A program made the translations under genes and the position numbers. The notes beneath the pieces are model-generated. The model ran no database searches and was not told where the DNA came from. It was given only the letters and a program-made list of their open reading frames with translations. Positions 27,601 to 36,822 of a stretch of DNA of 64,000 bases are shown piece after piece (positions within the stretch are counted from its first letter, which is position 1; each line of letters opens with the position of its first letter). The DNA lies in assembly GCF_021283545.2 (NCBI RefSeq), contig NZ_CP128540.1, positions 2,019,501-2,083,500 of the forward strand, given 5' to 3'. The stretch is from Pseudomonas alloputida (lineage in GTDB: Bacteria; Pseudomonadota; Gammaproteobacteria; Pseudomonadales; Pseudomonadaceae).

Positions 27601-29426
27601 TGGGCTTTCTCCGAAGTCTTGATCCACCAGCTATTCAGCCCAAGGGTGTAGGGCGGCGTGGTGACGAAGGCGAACCGGTTGCGGTAGGCCAGGCGATGGT
27701 TGTCGAGGTACCAGTTGGGGATCATGTAGTAGTGCCATGAGAGCACGCGGTCCAGGGCGCGGGCAGCGGCGACCTGGTCATCGCGGGTGCGGGCGGCGAG
27801 CAGGGTGTCGAGCAGGTGGTCGACCACCGGGTCCTTGACCCCAGCATAGTTCTTGCTGCCCTTTGTCGCGGCCTGGCTGGAATGGAAGTACAGCCATTGT
27901 TCGAGGCCGGGGCTGAGGGTCTGGTTCAGGGTCATCAGAATCATGTCGAAATCGAACTGGTCCAGACGTTGTTTGTACTGGGCACGGTCCACGGTGCGCA
28001 AGCGCGCATCGATGCCGATGCTGGACAGGTTTTCGACATAAGGTTGCAGGATGCGTTCAAGGTTGGGGTTTACCAGCAGCAGTTCCATGCGCAATTGCTG
28101 GCCCTTGCTGTCGACCAGGCGCTGGCCGTGCAGCTTCCAGCCGGCCTCGGCGAGCAGGCCCAGAGCCTGGCGCAGGGTCTGGCGGCTGATACCCCTGCCA
28201 TCGGTGTGGCTGACCTTGTACGGTTCGCTGAACAGCTTGGCGGGCAACTGGTCACGGAATGGCGCCAGCAGCAGCCACTCCTTGCCGGTGGGCAGGCCGC
28301 TGGCGGCGAACTCGCTGTTTGGGTAGTAGCTGGTCGAGCGGCGGTAGGCGCTGCTGAACAGCGCGCGGTTGGTCCACTCGAAGTCCAGCATCAGCCCCAG
28401 CGCCTGGCGTACCCGCGGGTCACTGAACGCGGCCCGGCGGCTGTTCATGAACAGGCCCTGTGTTTGCGTGGGGATGCTGTGCGGGATTTGTGCCTTGATC
28501 ACTTCACCCCGGCGCACGGCAGGGAAGTTGTAACCGTTGGCCCAGTTTTTTGCCTGGTGCTCGATATAGATGTCGAACTCGCCGGCCTTGAAGGCTTCGA
28601 AGGCCACCGTCGCGTCACGATAGAACTCGTATTCGACCCGATTGAAATTGTACTTGCCACGGTTGACCGCCAGGTCTTTGCCCCAGTAGTTCTTCACCCG
28701 TTCGAACACCAGGCGTCGTCCGGGTTGTACCTGGGTGATGCGGTAGGGGCCGCTGCCCAAGGGGGGCTCGAAGGTGGTGGCCTTGAAGTCGCGCTTCTGC
28801 CAGTAGTGTTTGGGCAGTACCGGCATTTCGCCCAGGCGCAGGATCAGCAGCGGGTTGCCGGCGCGTTTGAACACGAAGCGGATGCGTAGCGGGCCGAGGA
28901 TGTCTACCCGCTGCACTTCCTGCAGGTTGGTGCGGTAGATCGGGTGGCCATCCTTGAGCAGCGTGCGGTACGAGAAGGCCACGTCAGCCGAGGTGATGGG
29001 CTGGCCGTCATGCCAGCGGGCTTCGGGGCGCAGGTTGAACACCACCCAGCTGCGGTCCTCGCTGTACTCCACCGAGCGGGCGATCAGGCCATAGCTGGAG
29101 GTTGGCTCGTCACCGGACGGGTCGTACTGGCCCGTGCCGACCATCAGTGGCTCGTTCAGCTCGCTGATGCCGTACTGCTGGAAATTGGGCGTGGTAATCG
29201 GGCTCGACCCTTTGAAGGTGTAGGGGTTGAGCGTGTCGAAGGTACCAAAAGCCATGGCCCGCAACGTGCCGCCCTTGGGCGCTTGCGGGTTGACCCAGTC
29301 GAAGTGGGTGAAGGTGGCTGGGTACTTGAGCGTGCCGAACTGCGCGTATCCGTGGCTTTCGCTCACGATCGCGGCTGCGGGAAAGCTCAAGGCCAGGCTG
29401 AGTGACAGCAGGAGGGGACGTATCAA
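27597..29426 (-). CDS. nppA1: Periplasmic peptide-binding protein (first of two, NppA1/YejA-like)
   Basis: About 609 residues. I place the start at TTG 29426, directly before the signal peptide IRPLLLSLSLALSFPAAAIV; the open frame continues to an ATG at 29570, but that region is part of a REP element and codes for no plausible protein. Family-5 binding-protein motifs: HFDWVNPQAPKGGTLRAMAF, RWHDGQPITSADVAFSYRTL, LGEMPVLPKHYWQKRDFKAT, LGLMLDFEWTNRALF and MIPNWYLDNHRLAYRNRFAF. Clearly related to the downstream nppA2. First gene of the transporter operon. Confidence 0.88.
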   Translation of the reverse strand: MIRPLLLSLSLALSFPAAAIVSESHGYAQFGTLKYPATFTHFDWVNPQAPKGGTLRAMAFGTFDTLNPYTFKGSSPITTPNFQQYGISELNEPLMVGTGQYDPSGDEPTSSYGLIARSVEYSEDRSWVVFNLRPEARWHDGQPITSADVAFSYRTLLKDGHPIYRTNLQEVQRVDILGPLRIRFVFKRAGNPLLILRLGEMPVLPKHYWQKRDFKATTFEPPLGSGPYRITQVQPGRRLVFERVKNYWGKDLAVNRGKYNFNRVEYEFYRDATVAFEAFKAGEFDIYIEHQAKNWANGYNFPAVRRGEVIKAQIPHSIPTQTQGLFMNSRRAAFSDPRVRQALGLMLDFEWTNRALFSSAYRRSTSYYPNSEFAASGLPTGKEWLLLAPFRDQLPAKLFSEPYKVSHTDGRGISRQTLRQALGLLAEAGWKLHGQRLVDSKGQQLRMELLLVNPNLERILQPYVENLSSIGIDARLRTVDRAQYKQRLDQFDFDMILMTLNQTLSPGLEQWLYFHSSQAATKGSKNYAGVKDPVVDHLLDTLLAARTRDDQVAAARALDRVLSWHYYMIPNWYLDNHRLAYRNRFAFVTTPPYTLGLNSWWIKTSEKAQ

Positions 29427-29530
29427 ATCGGCATCCGATCCAGAGGCGTTGGGCTTTGATCGAGTACAGTAACAGCTTGGTGGGGTTGGAAAAAGAGAGG
29501 GGCTAGGGTTTTCCAGTGGCTGGGTTTTCA

Positions 29531-29638
29531 GGCCCATTCGCGGGCACGCCCGCTCCCACAGGTACGACACCGGCTTTGAGGACTGTGAAAAACCTCTGGG
29601 GGCGGGCGTGCCCGCGAATGGGCTGCAAAGCAGCCCCT
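29531..29638. repeat. REP pair between nppA1 and mltD
   Basis: CCATTCGCGGGCACGCCCGC plus TCCCACAGG (29534-29562) is mirrored by GGCGGGCGTGCCCGCGAATG (from 29600); the second copy continues into a GGGCTGCAAAGCAGCCC hairpin (about 29619-29636). These copies use the GGGCACGCCC core variant rather than GGGTTTACCC. Confidence 0.8.
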
Positions 29639-29646
29639 GTAACGAC

Positions 29647-31077
29647 TCAACGCCCGAGGTAGACGGTCAGGGTCTGGCCTGGCTTGAGGGCGTGGCCGCT
29701 GCGTGGGTTCCAGCGCTTGAGGTGCTTCATTTCCACATTGAAGCGCTTGGCCACCAGGTACAGAGAATCGCCCTTGCGGACCTTGTATTGCGTGGAGCGC
29801 TTCCCGGAGGCAGCAACCCGGTTGCCGGCGGCGCTTGGCGCACTGCCACCACGCAGGGCCAGAACCTGGCCAGCGCGCAGACTGTTGCCGGACAAGCGGT
29901 TCCAGCGCTTGATGTCCTTGACCGATACACGGTTGGCCTTGGCGATGGCGCTCAGGTTATCGCCACGCTTGACCCGGTAGCTGCGTGCCCCCACCGGTGC
30001 CTTGGCTTCGGCCACGGCCCGGGCAAACGCTGCTTTCGGGGGTTGCAGGCTGACCAGTTGCTCCGGGTTGAGGTTGGACAGGCTGGCACTGAGCAACTGC
30101 GCCTTGGCGGTGGGCACCAGCAGCTGTTTCGGGCCATCGACGGTCATGCGTTTCTTGAATGCCGGGTTGAGCTGGATCAGCTCGTCCTCGTCGATGTTGG
30201 CAAAGGCCGCGACCCGGGAAAGGTCCAGACGGTCATTGATCGCCACCGCTTCAAAGTACGGTTCGTTGGCGATCGGGGTGAGATTGACACCATAGGCTTC
30301 TGGCGTGGACACCACCTGCGACAGTGCCAGCAACTTGGGTACGTAGTCGCGGGTTTCCTGTGGCAGCGGCAGGTTCCAGTAGTCGGTCGGCAGGCCGAGC
30401 CTTTCGTTGCGCTCGATGGCTCGGCTGACGGTGCCTTCGCCGGCATTGTAGGCCGCCAGGGCCAACAGCCAGTCGCCGTTGAACATGTCGTGCAGGCGGG
30501 TCAGGTAGTCCAGCGCGGCGTTGGTCGACGCGGTGACATCGCGGCGGCCGTCATAGAAGTTGGTCTGGCGCAGGTTGAAGTGGCGACCGGTAGCCGGCAT
30601 GAACTGCCACATGCCGGCAGCGCTGGCGCGTGAGTAGGCCATGGGGTTGTAGGCACTTTCGATGGCTGGCAGCAGGGCCAGTTCCAGCGGCATGTCGCGT
30701 TCTTCAAGGCGCTCGACGATGTAGTGCAGGTAGAGGCTGCCACGTTCCCCGGCGCTTTCGATGAAGGTCGGGTTGCTGGCGAACCACAAGCGCTGCTGCT
30801 CGATGCGCGGGTTGACATCGATACTGTCCTGCAGGGCGAAGCCCTGGCGCATGCGCTCCCAGACATCCTGCGGCGCCTGTTCGGCCGGCTTGACCAGCAG
30901 CGGGGAAGGTTTGTGCTTGATCCGTGCCTGGTAGTTGTGCGCGCGAACGCTATCGGATTCGTCGAGCTGACGGGTGCTCTGGCAGCCCACCAAGGTGGCT
31001 GCCAGGGCCAGCGCACTGATTTGGGCCAGGCGCGTCAGGGCGACGGAATGAGAGGTTCTGCGGCTACGGGAAGACAT
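29647..31077 (-). CDS. mltD: Membrane-bound lytic murein transglycosylase D
   Basis: 476 residues. Lipoprotein signal with lipobox (LALAATLVGC-Q, Cys about 32); SLT catalytic domain at ~110-260 with the catalytic Glu in LALLPAIESAYNPMAYSRAS and AGMWQFMPATGRHFNL, AALDYLTRLHDMFNGDWLLA; then two LysM repeats (YRVKRGDNLSAIAKANRVS and YKVRKGDSLYLVAKRFNVE). It cleaves peptidoglycan with 1,6-anhydro product formation at the outer-membrane inner leaflet. The neighbouring gloB and transporter genes are its usual neighbours in Pseudomonas. Confidence 0.95.
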   Translation of the reverse strand: MSSRSRRTSHSVALTRLAQISALALAATLVGCQSTRQLDESDSVRAHNYQARIKHKPSPLLVKPAEQAPQDVWERMRQGFALQDSIDVNPRIEQQRLWFASNPTFIESAGERGSLYLHYIVERLEERDMPLELALLPAIESAYNPMAYSRASAAGMWQFMPATGRHFNLRQTNFYDGRRDVTASTNAALDYLTRLHDMFNGDWLLALAAYNAGEGTVSRAIERNERLGLPTDYWNLPLPQETRDYVPKLLALSQVVSTPEAYGVNLTPIANEPYFEAVAINDRLDLSRVAAFANIDEDELIQLNPAFKKRMTVDGPKQLLVPTAKAQLLSASLSNLNPEQLVSLQPPKAAFARAVAEAKAPVGARSYRVKRGDNLSAIAKANRVSVKDIKRWNRLSGNSLRAGQVLALRGGSAPSAAGNRVAASGKRSTQYKVRKGDSLYLVAKRFNVEMKHLKRWNPRSGHALKPGQTLTVYLGR

Positions 31078-31177
31078 CGGCTGATACAGGTATCCGGGCG
31101 AAAAAGTTCGGCGATTCTAGAAACCGCTCCGGGCCTGGTCAACCTTTGACCATCACTTGCGATATATCTTGCGGTTA

Positions 31178-31957
31178 TCAGAAGGTGTCCTTCCAAGACC
31201 TCAAGGCAGCAAAAACAGCGACATGCGAGTTGTTTGAATGTCCCTTCCATTCGTCTGCTTTTTGTTTAACTAATGTTTCAGCGGTACGCAGAAAGGGGTT
31301 GGTCAGGCGCTCCAGGCCGATCGTTGAGGGCAAGCTGATGCGATTTTCGGCGCGCAAACGGGTAACGTCCTCGAAGCGTTGCTGAACGTGCGGGTTGGTC
31401 GGTTCCACAGCCTTGGCGAAGCGCAGGTTGCTGAGGGTGTATTCATGGGCGCAGTACACTTGTGTCTGCTCTGGCAGGGCCGCCAGGCGGGCGAGGGCGG
31501 GCTGCATCTGTTCGGGTGTACCTTCGAACATGCGCCCGCAACCGGCGGCGAACAGGGTGTCGCCACTGAACAGGATGGGCGTTGCTGGCTGGTCGCTGAA
31601 GAAGGCGATATGCCCCAGGGTGTGGCCGGGTACCGCCATTACCTGGAACGTCACACCCAGCACGTCCACCCTATCGCCTTCGTCCAGTGCCAGGTCGCGG
31701 CCGGGAATGCGCTCGTTGGCAGGGCCACAGACCCGTGCGCCGGTCAATTGCCTGAGCCGTTCCACCCCACCGACATGGTCATTGTGGTGGTGGGTGACGA
31801 GGATGTCGCTCAGCACCCACTCGGGGTTGGCAGCCAGCCAGCGCTCCACTGGGCCGGCATCGCCCGGGTCGACCACCGCACAACGGCGTTTGGCAGTATC
31901 CTGTAACAACCAGATGTAGTTGTCGGAGAAAGCGGGGAGAGCTTCGATCTGTATCAT
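31178..31957 (-). CDS. gloB: Hydroxyacylglutathione hydrolase (glyoxalase II)
   Basis: 259 residues of the metallo-beta-lactamase fold. The metal-binding motif is THHHNDH (residues 55-61), with further ligands in [33 protein letters not shown] and [15 protein letters not shown]; the C-terminal substrate domain ends [10 protein letters not shown] with the glutathione-binding region. It hydrolyses S-lactoylglutathione in methylglyoxal detoxification. Divergent from the methyltransferase gene at 32043. Confidence 0.96.
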   Translation of the reverse strand: MIQIEALPAFSDNYIWLLQDTAKRRCAVVDPGDAGPVERWLAANPEWVLSDILVTHHHNDHVGGVERLRQLTGARVCGPANERIPGRDLALDEGDRVDVLGVTFQVMAVPGHTLGHIAFFSDQPATPILFSGDTLFAAGCGRMFEGTPEQMQPALARLAALPEQTQVYCAHEYTLSNLRFAKAVEPTNPHVQQRFEDVTRLRAENRISLPSTIGLERLTNPFLRTAETLVKQKADEWKGHSNNSHVAVFAALRSWKDTF

Positions 31958-32042
31958 GGTGCGGATCCGATTCGCCTAGCGTGGCACATGAGGGCATCTT
32001 AGCCGCGATGGCGCGGTGGGAGAACCTTCGAGGGAGAGCGCA

Positions 32043-32816
32043 ATGACCGACCAAGCCTTTGCCCAGGCCGACCCGGACTGGGTCGAGCTGATCAGCCTGG
32101 CCCGTGAGTGGTTCAACGGCCCACTTGGGCAACTGATGCTCAAGGAGGAGGACAAACTGCTGGAAGAAGAGCTCGGGCGCTTCTTTGGCGGCTATCTCGT
32201 GCATTACGGGCCCTGCGCCGAGCCACCGCCCAGAGCCCCCCAGGTGCAGCGTAATGTGCGCCTTGGTGCGCCCTTGCCGGGTGTGGAGATTGTCTGCGAA
32301 GAACAAGCCTGGCCGTTGAGCGAGCACGCTGCCGACGTGGTGGTGCTGCAGCATGGCCTGGACTTCTGCCTGTCGCCCCATGGCCTGCTGCGCGAGGCCG
32401 CCAGTGCCGTACGCCCGGGCGGGCACCTGCTGATCGTGGGGATCAACCCCTGGAGCAGCTGGGGCATGCGCCATTTCTTCAGTCACGGTGCTCTGCGCAA
32501 GGCGCGCTGCATCTCGCCGTCCCGGGTGGGCGACTGGCTCAACCTGCTGGGCTTCGCGCTGGAGAAACGCCGCTTCGGGTGCTATCGTCCGCCGCTTGCC
32601 TCACCTGCCTGGCAGCAACGCCTGGAGGGCTGGGAACGACTGGCTGGCGGCTGGCAGGGTTCCGGTGGTGGGGTGTACCTGCTGGTGGCGCGCAAGATGG
32701 TGGTGGGCCTGCGGCCTTTGCGGCCGGAACGTCGCGAGCCAATGGGCAAACTGCTGCCGCTGCCACTGGCGAAGGTCAACCGCACCGCAGCCAACCCCGA
32801 AACTGACAAGCACTGA
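32043..32816 (+). CDS. Class I SAM-dependent methyltransferase-like protein
   Basis: 257 residues from ATG 32043 (GGGAGAG upstream). The central region carries a degenerate SAM methyltransferase fold: LPGVEIVCEEQAWPLSEHAA, VVVLQHGLDFCLSPHGLLRE and VRPGGHLLIVGINPWSSWGM, where the post-II to motif-III section is well kept but the first glycine-rich motif is weak. Upstream of rnhA with 15 bases between, on the same strand. This is the usual gene between gloB and rnhA in Pseudomonas; its substrate is unknown to me. Confidence 0.82.
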   Translation: MTDQAFAQADPDWVELISLAREWFNGPLGQLMLKEEDKLLEEELGRFFGGYLVHYGPCAEPPPRAPQVQRNVRLGAPLPGVEIVCEEQAWPLSEHAADVVVLQHGLDFCLSPHGLLREAASAVRPGGHLLIVGINPWSSWGMRHFFSHGALRKARCISPSRVGDWLNLLGFALEKRRFGCYRPPLASPAWQQRLEGWERLAGGWQGSGGGVYLLVARKMVVGLRPLRPERREPMGKLLPLPLAKVNRTAANPETDKH

Positions 32817-32831
32817 ATTCAAGAGTGGTAC

Positions 32832-33278
32832 ATGAGCGATAGCGTCGAGATGTTTACTGATGGTGCCTGCAAGGGCAACCCTGGCCCGGGTGGCTGGGGC
32901 GTGCTGATGATCTACAAGGGCGTCGAGAAGGAACTGTGGGGCGGCGAACGTGAGACCACCAACAACCGCATGGAGCTGATGGCTGCGATCCAGGGCCTGA
33001 TGTCGCTCAAGCGTGAATGCGAGGTGGTGCTGACCACCGACTCGCAGTACGTGATGAAGGGCATCAACGAATGGATGGTCAACTGGAAGAAGCGTGGCTG
33101 GAAGACCGCCGCCAAGGAGCCGGTGAAGAACGCTGACTTGTGGCAGCAGCTCGATGAGCAGGTCAACCGCCACAAGGTAACCTGGAAGTGGGTGCGCGGC
33201 CATATTGGCCACCCCGGCAACGAACGCGCCGACCAGCTGGCCAACCGTGGGGTCGATGAGGTGCGCGCCCAGCGTTGA
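32832..33278 (+). CDS. rnhA: Ribonuclease HI
   Basis: 148 residues, normal for bacterial RNase HI. All four acidic catalytic residues are present: Asp in [19 protein letters not shown], Glu in [14 protein letters not shown], Asp in [18 protein letters not shown], and Asp in [18 protein letters not shown]. It degrades RNA in RNA-DNA hybrids. The basic handle region ([20 protein letters not shown]) is also present. dnaQ follows 50 bases downstream. Confidence 0.97.
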   Translation: MSDSVEMFTDGACKGNPGPGGWGVLMIYKGVEKELWGGERETTNNRMELMAAIQGLMSLKRECEVVLTTDSQYVMKGINEWMVNWKKRGWKTAAKEPVKNADLWQQLDEQVNRHKVTWKWVRGHIGHPGNERADQLANRGVDEVRAQR

Positions 33279-33328
33279 GCTGGGGTACAATCGCGGCCTT
33301 TGTAACGGATGCAAGTTGGAGCGCCCGC

Positions 33329-34087
33329 GTGGAGCAGCAGCAAGATAAACGGTTCGTCATTCTCGATACCGAAACCACGGGTATGCCGGTTGGCGAAGGC
33401 CACCGGATCATCGAGATCGGCTGTGTCGAGGTCATCGGCCGGCGCCTGACCGGGCGGCACTTCCACGTCTACCTGCAGCCCGACCGCGAGAGTGACGAGG
33501 GCGCGATCAACGTTCACGGCATCACGGATGCCTTCCTGGTCGGCAAGCCACGTTTTGGCGATGTCGCCGAGGAGTTCTTCCAGTTCATCCAAGGCGCCAC
33601 GCTGGTCATCCACAACGCGGCGTTCGACGTTGGCTTCATCAACAACGAATTCGCCTTGCTGGGCCAGCAGGACCGCGCTGACATTTCGCAGCACTGCACC
33701 ATTCTGGACACCCTGCTGCTGGCACGTTCGCGCCACCCGGGGCAGCGCAACAGCCTAGATGCGCTGTGCAAACGCTACGACATCGACAACTCGGGCCGTG
33801 AGTTGCACGGCGCACTGCTCGACTCGGAACTGCTGGCCGACGTTTACCTGGCAATGACCGGTGGCCAGACCAGCCTGTCGTTGGCTGGGAATGGCGCAGA
33901 TACCGAAGAGGACGGGCAGGGCGCTGGCGGCAGCGAGATCCGCCGGATTGTCGGGCGTGCGCCAGGGCGGGTGATCATGGCCAGCGCTGAAGAGCTGGAG
34001 GCGCATGCCGAGCGGCTGGCGGCCATTGCCAAGTCGGCGGGTGGGCCTTCGCTGTGGCAGGCCCTGACTGAGACGCCAGCCGGCTGA
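33329..34087 (+). CDS. dnaQ: DNA polymerase III epsilon subunit (3'-5' proofreading exonuclease)
   Basis: 252 residues from GTG 33329, chosen because GGAG lies eight bases before it and the conserved sequence begins at once (VEQQQDKRFVILDTETTGMP); the frame is open upstream through the rnhA stop. Exonuclease motifs: Exo I DTETTG, Exo II HNAAFDVGFINNEFALLG, Exo III with HGALLDSELLADVYLAMTGG. The C-terminal tail (about 190-252) should bind the polymerase alpha subunit. rnhA-dnaQ side by side is common in gamma-proteobacteria, though usually divergent in enterics; here both are on the same strand. Confidence 0.96.
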   Translation: MEQQQDKRFVILDTETTGMPVGEGHRIIEIGCVEVIGRRLTGRHFHVYLQPDRESDEGAINVHGITDAFLVGKPRFGDVAEEFFQFIQGATLVIHNAAFDVGFINNEFALLGQQDRADISQHCTILDTLLLARSRHPGQRNSLDALCKRYDIDNSGRELHGALLDSELLADVYLAMTGGQTSLSLAGNGADTEEDGQGAGGSEIRRIVGRAPGRVIMASAEELEAHAERLAAIAKSAGGPSLWQALTETPAG

Positions 34088-34119
34088 TCTTTCGCCCTGC
34101 AACAGAAGTGGAGATCGTC

Positions 34120-34148
34120 GTAGGAGCGGGTTCACCCGCGAAAGGGCC
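34120..34148 (+). repeat. Single REP element after dnaQ
   Basis: GTAGGAGCGGGTTCACCCGC followed by GAAAGGGCC; one copy only, in the gap before the lysine decarboxylase gene. Same orientation and sequence family as the copy at 11973. Confidence 0.75.
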
Positions 34149-34214
34149 AGTACAGGCAATACAAGGCTCAACTACCCTGAAATGGACGCCACGTCCTTCG
34201 GAGGTAGCCACCTG

Positions 34215-36464
34215 ATGTACAAGGACCTCAAGTTCCCGATCCTCATCGTCCACCGCGCCATCAAGGCCGACAGTGTTGCCGGCGAGCGCGTGCGGGGCAT
34301 CGCCGAGGAATTGCGCCAGGATGGCTTTGCCATTCTCGCCGCCGCTGACCACGCCGAAGCGCGCCTGGTCGCCGCCACCCACCACGGCCTGGCCTGCATG
34401 CTCATCGCGGCCGAAGGCGCTGGCGAGAATACCCATTTACTGCAGAACATGGCCGAGCTGATCCGCCTGGCCCGTCTGCGTGCACCCAACCTGCCGATCT
34501 TCGCCCTGGGCGAGCAGGTGACCCTGGAAAATGCCCCCGCCGAAGCCATGAGCGAGCTCAACCAGCTGCGTGGCATCCTTTACCTGTTCGAAGACACCGT
34601 GCCGTTTCTCGCCCGCCAGGTGGCGCGTGCTGCACACACCTACCTCGACGGCCTGCTGCCGCCGTTCTTCAAGGCGCTGGTACAGCACACCGCGCAGTCC
34701 AACTATTCCTGGCACACCCCGGGCCATGGTGGCGGTGTGGCCTATCATAAAAGCCCGGTAGGCCAAGCCTTTCACCAGTTCTTCGGGGAAAACACCCTGC
34801 GCTCGGACCTGTCCGTTTCCGTGCCGGAGCTGGGTTCGCTGCTCGACCACACAGGCCCGCTGGCCGAAGCCGAGGCCAGGGCGGCGCGCAACTTCGGCGC
34901 CGATCACACCTTTTTCGTCATCAATGGCACCTCCACGGCCAACAAGATCGTCTGGCATGCCATGGTCGGCCGTGACGACCTGGTGCTGGTGGACCGCAAC
35001 TGACACAAGTCGGTGGTGCACGCGATCATCATGACGGGTGCCATCCCGTTGTACCTGTGCCCGGAGCGCAACGAACTGGGCATCATTGGCCCGATCCCGC
35101 TCAGCGAGTTCAGCCCCGAGGCGATCGCCGCGAAGATTCAGGCCAACCCCCTTGCCCGTGATCGTGGGCAGCGTATCAAGCTGGCGGTAGTGACCAACTC
35201 CACCTACGACGGGCTGTGTTACCACGCCGGGCTGATCAAGCAGGCCCTGGGTGCCAGTGTCGAGGTGCTGCACTTCGACGAGGCCTGGTTTGCCTATGCC
35301 GCGTTCCACGACTTTTTCACCGGGCGCTACGCCATGGGCACCGCCTGCGCGGCAGACAGCCCGCTGGTGTTCAGTACCCATTCCACCCACAAGCTGCTCG
35401 CGGCGTTCAGCCAGGCCTCGATGATTCATGTGCAGGACGGGGCCAGGCGGCAGCTGGACCGGGACCGTTTCAACGAAGCGTTCATGATGCACATCTCTAC
35501 CTCGCCGCAGTACAGCATTCTCGCCTCGCTGGATGTGGCTTCGACCATGATGGAAGGGCCGGCCGGGCGCTCGCTGCTGCAGGAGATGTTCGACGAGGCG
35601 TTGAGTTTTCGTCGTGCCCTGGCCAACCTGCGTGAGCACATTGCCGCAGCGGACTGGTGGTTCAGCATCTGGCAGCCGCCAAGTGCCGAGGGCATCCCCC
35701 GTCTGGCCGCGCAGGACTGGCTGCTGCAGCCGGGGGCGCAATGGCATGGGTTTGGTGAAGTGGTGACCGACTATGTGCTGCTCGACCCGCTGAAGGTGAC
35801 CTTGGTAATGCCGGGCCTGAGCGCAGACGGTGTGCTGGGCGCGCGCGGTATCCCGGCAGCGGTAGTCAGCAAGTTTCTCTGGGAACGCGGGCTGGTGGTG
35901 GAAAAAACGGGCCTGTACAGCTTCCTGGTACTGTTTTCCATGGGCATCACCAAGGGCAAGTGGAGCACCCTGCTCACCGAGCTGCTGGAGTTCAAGCGCC
36001 ACTATGACGGCAACACCCCACTCAGCAGCTGCCTGCCCAGTGTGGGGGCTGCCGACGCCTTGCGCTACCAGGGCATGGGCCTGCGCGACCTGTGCGACCA
36101 GTTACATGACTGCTACCGCGCCAATGCCACGGCCAAGCAGCTGAAGCGGCTGTTCACCCGTTTGCCGGAGGTGGCCGTCAGCCCGGCCCAGGCCTATGAC
36201 AAGATGGTGCGTGGCGAAGTGGAGGCGGTGCCGATCGAGGCATTGCTGGGGCGTGTGGCGGCGGTGATGCTGGTGCCGTACCCGCCTGGCATCCCGTTGA
36301 TCATGCCGGGTGAGCGGTTCACCGAGGCGACCCGCTCGATCCTTGATTACCTGGCATTCGCCCGAGCATTCAACCAGGGCTTTCCCGGGTTTGTCGCCGA
36401 TGTGCACGGCCTGCAGCACGAAGGGGGCCGCTACACGGTGGATTGCATCACGGAATGCGCGTGA
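34215..36464 (+). pseudogene. ldcA: Lysine/ornithine/arginine decarboxylase interrupted by one in-frame TGA
   Basis: One 749-codon frame broken only by TGA at codon 263 (35001-35003). The start MYKDLKFPILIVHRAIKAD has GGAGG ten bases upstream and matches my memory of P. aeruginosa LdcA; the whole frame corresponds to a full-length PLP fold-type I decarboxylase. Codon 263 falls in the PLP-pocket motif normally reading VDRNCHKS, here VDRN-TGA-HKS. The Schiff-base lysine is intact (Lys393 in STHSTHKLLAAFSQASMIHV), as are WHTPGHGGG and the C-terminal domain. Lysine decarboxylase makes cadaverine for lysine catabolism and acid or stress response. A nonsense mutation is the simplest reading; read-through or selenocysteine at this site cannot be excluded. 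The gene's end overlaps the next, convergent gene by 17 bases. Confidence 0.75.
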
Positions 36465-36666
36465 TCTCGACGCCGGAGCGTGCCAGTTCGAAACGGTTTT
36501 CACCCAGGTGGTTGACCTTGTCGCCGATGGCCAGGCGGTAGGTGGTGATGGGGGCGCCCAGCGTGCTGCCGTCGAGTTGCAGGGTGGATTCCTGAAACTC
36601 GTGCACGGGGTAGATGCGGCCTTCGGCGTCACGGGCGTGGAATTGGCCGACCATTACTGCTGCCAT
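36448..36666 (-). CDS. Small conserved hypothetical protein
   Basis: 72 residues, no signal peptide or membrane segment, beta-strand-like composition (MAAVMVGQFHARDAEGRIYP, YRLAIGDKVNHLGENRFELA). It is convergent with, and overlaps by 17 bases, the 3' end of the lysine decarboxylase gene. I do not recognise the family by name; it resembles small Pseudomonas proteins found at this locus. Confidence 0.65.
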   Translation of the reverse strand: MAAVMVGQFHARDAEGRIYPVHEFQESTLQLDGSTLGAPITTYRLAIGDKVNHLGENRFELARSGVEITRIP

Positions 36667-36822
36667 TTGGGTGGAAACCTCTGAATTACGTAGGAAATGT
36701 ATGAAGGCATAGACCGTGAAACAGACGTGGAAGTTTTCGCCCTGCGGAAAAAAAACTCAGGCACAGGAGAACGGTCATCTATAACTACAACGTCTATTTA
36801 ACCCGCAAAGGTTGGAATTGCC

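Noticed and set aside
34182..34214. Upstream ATG giving an 11-residue longer lysine decarboxylase
   Set aside because: The conserved protein starts MYKDLKFP at 34215, which has GGAGG upstream; the extra residues are not family-like.
35004..35035. SECIS element after the decarboxylase TGA
   Set aside because: A stem of 9 bp with a bulge exists, but its loop CACGCGAU lacks the GU of known bacterial SECIS loops, and the coding sequence is constrained by the conserved protein; kept only as an open possibility in the findings.
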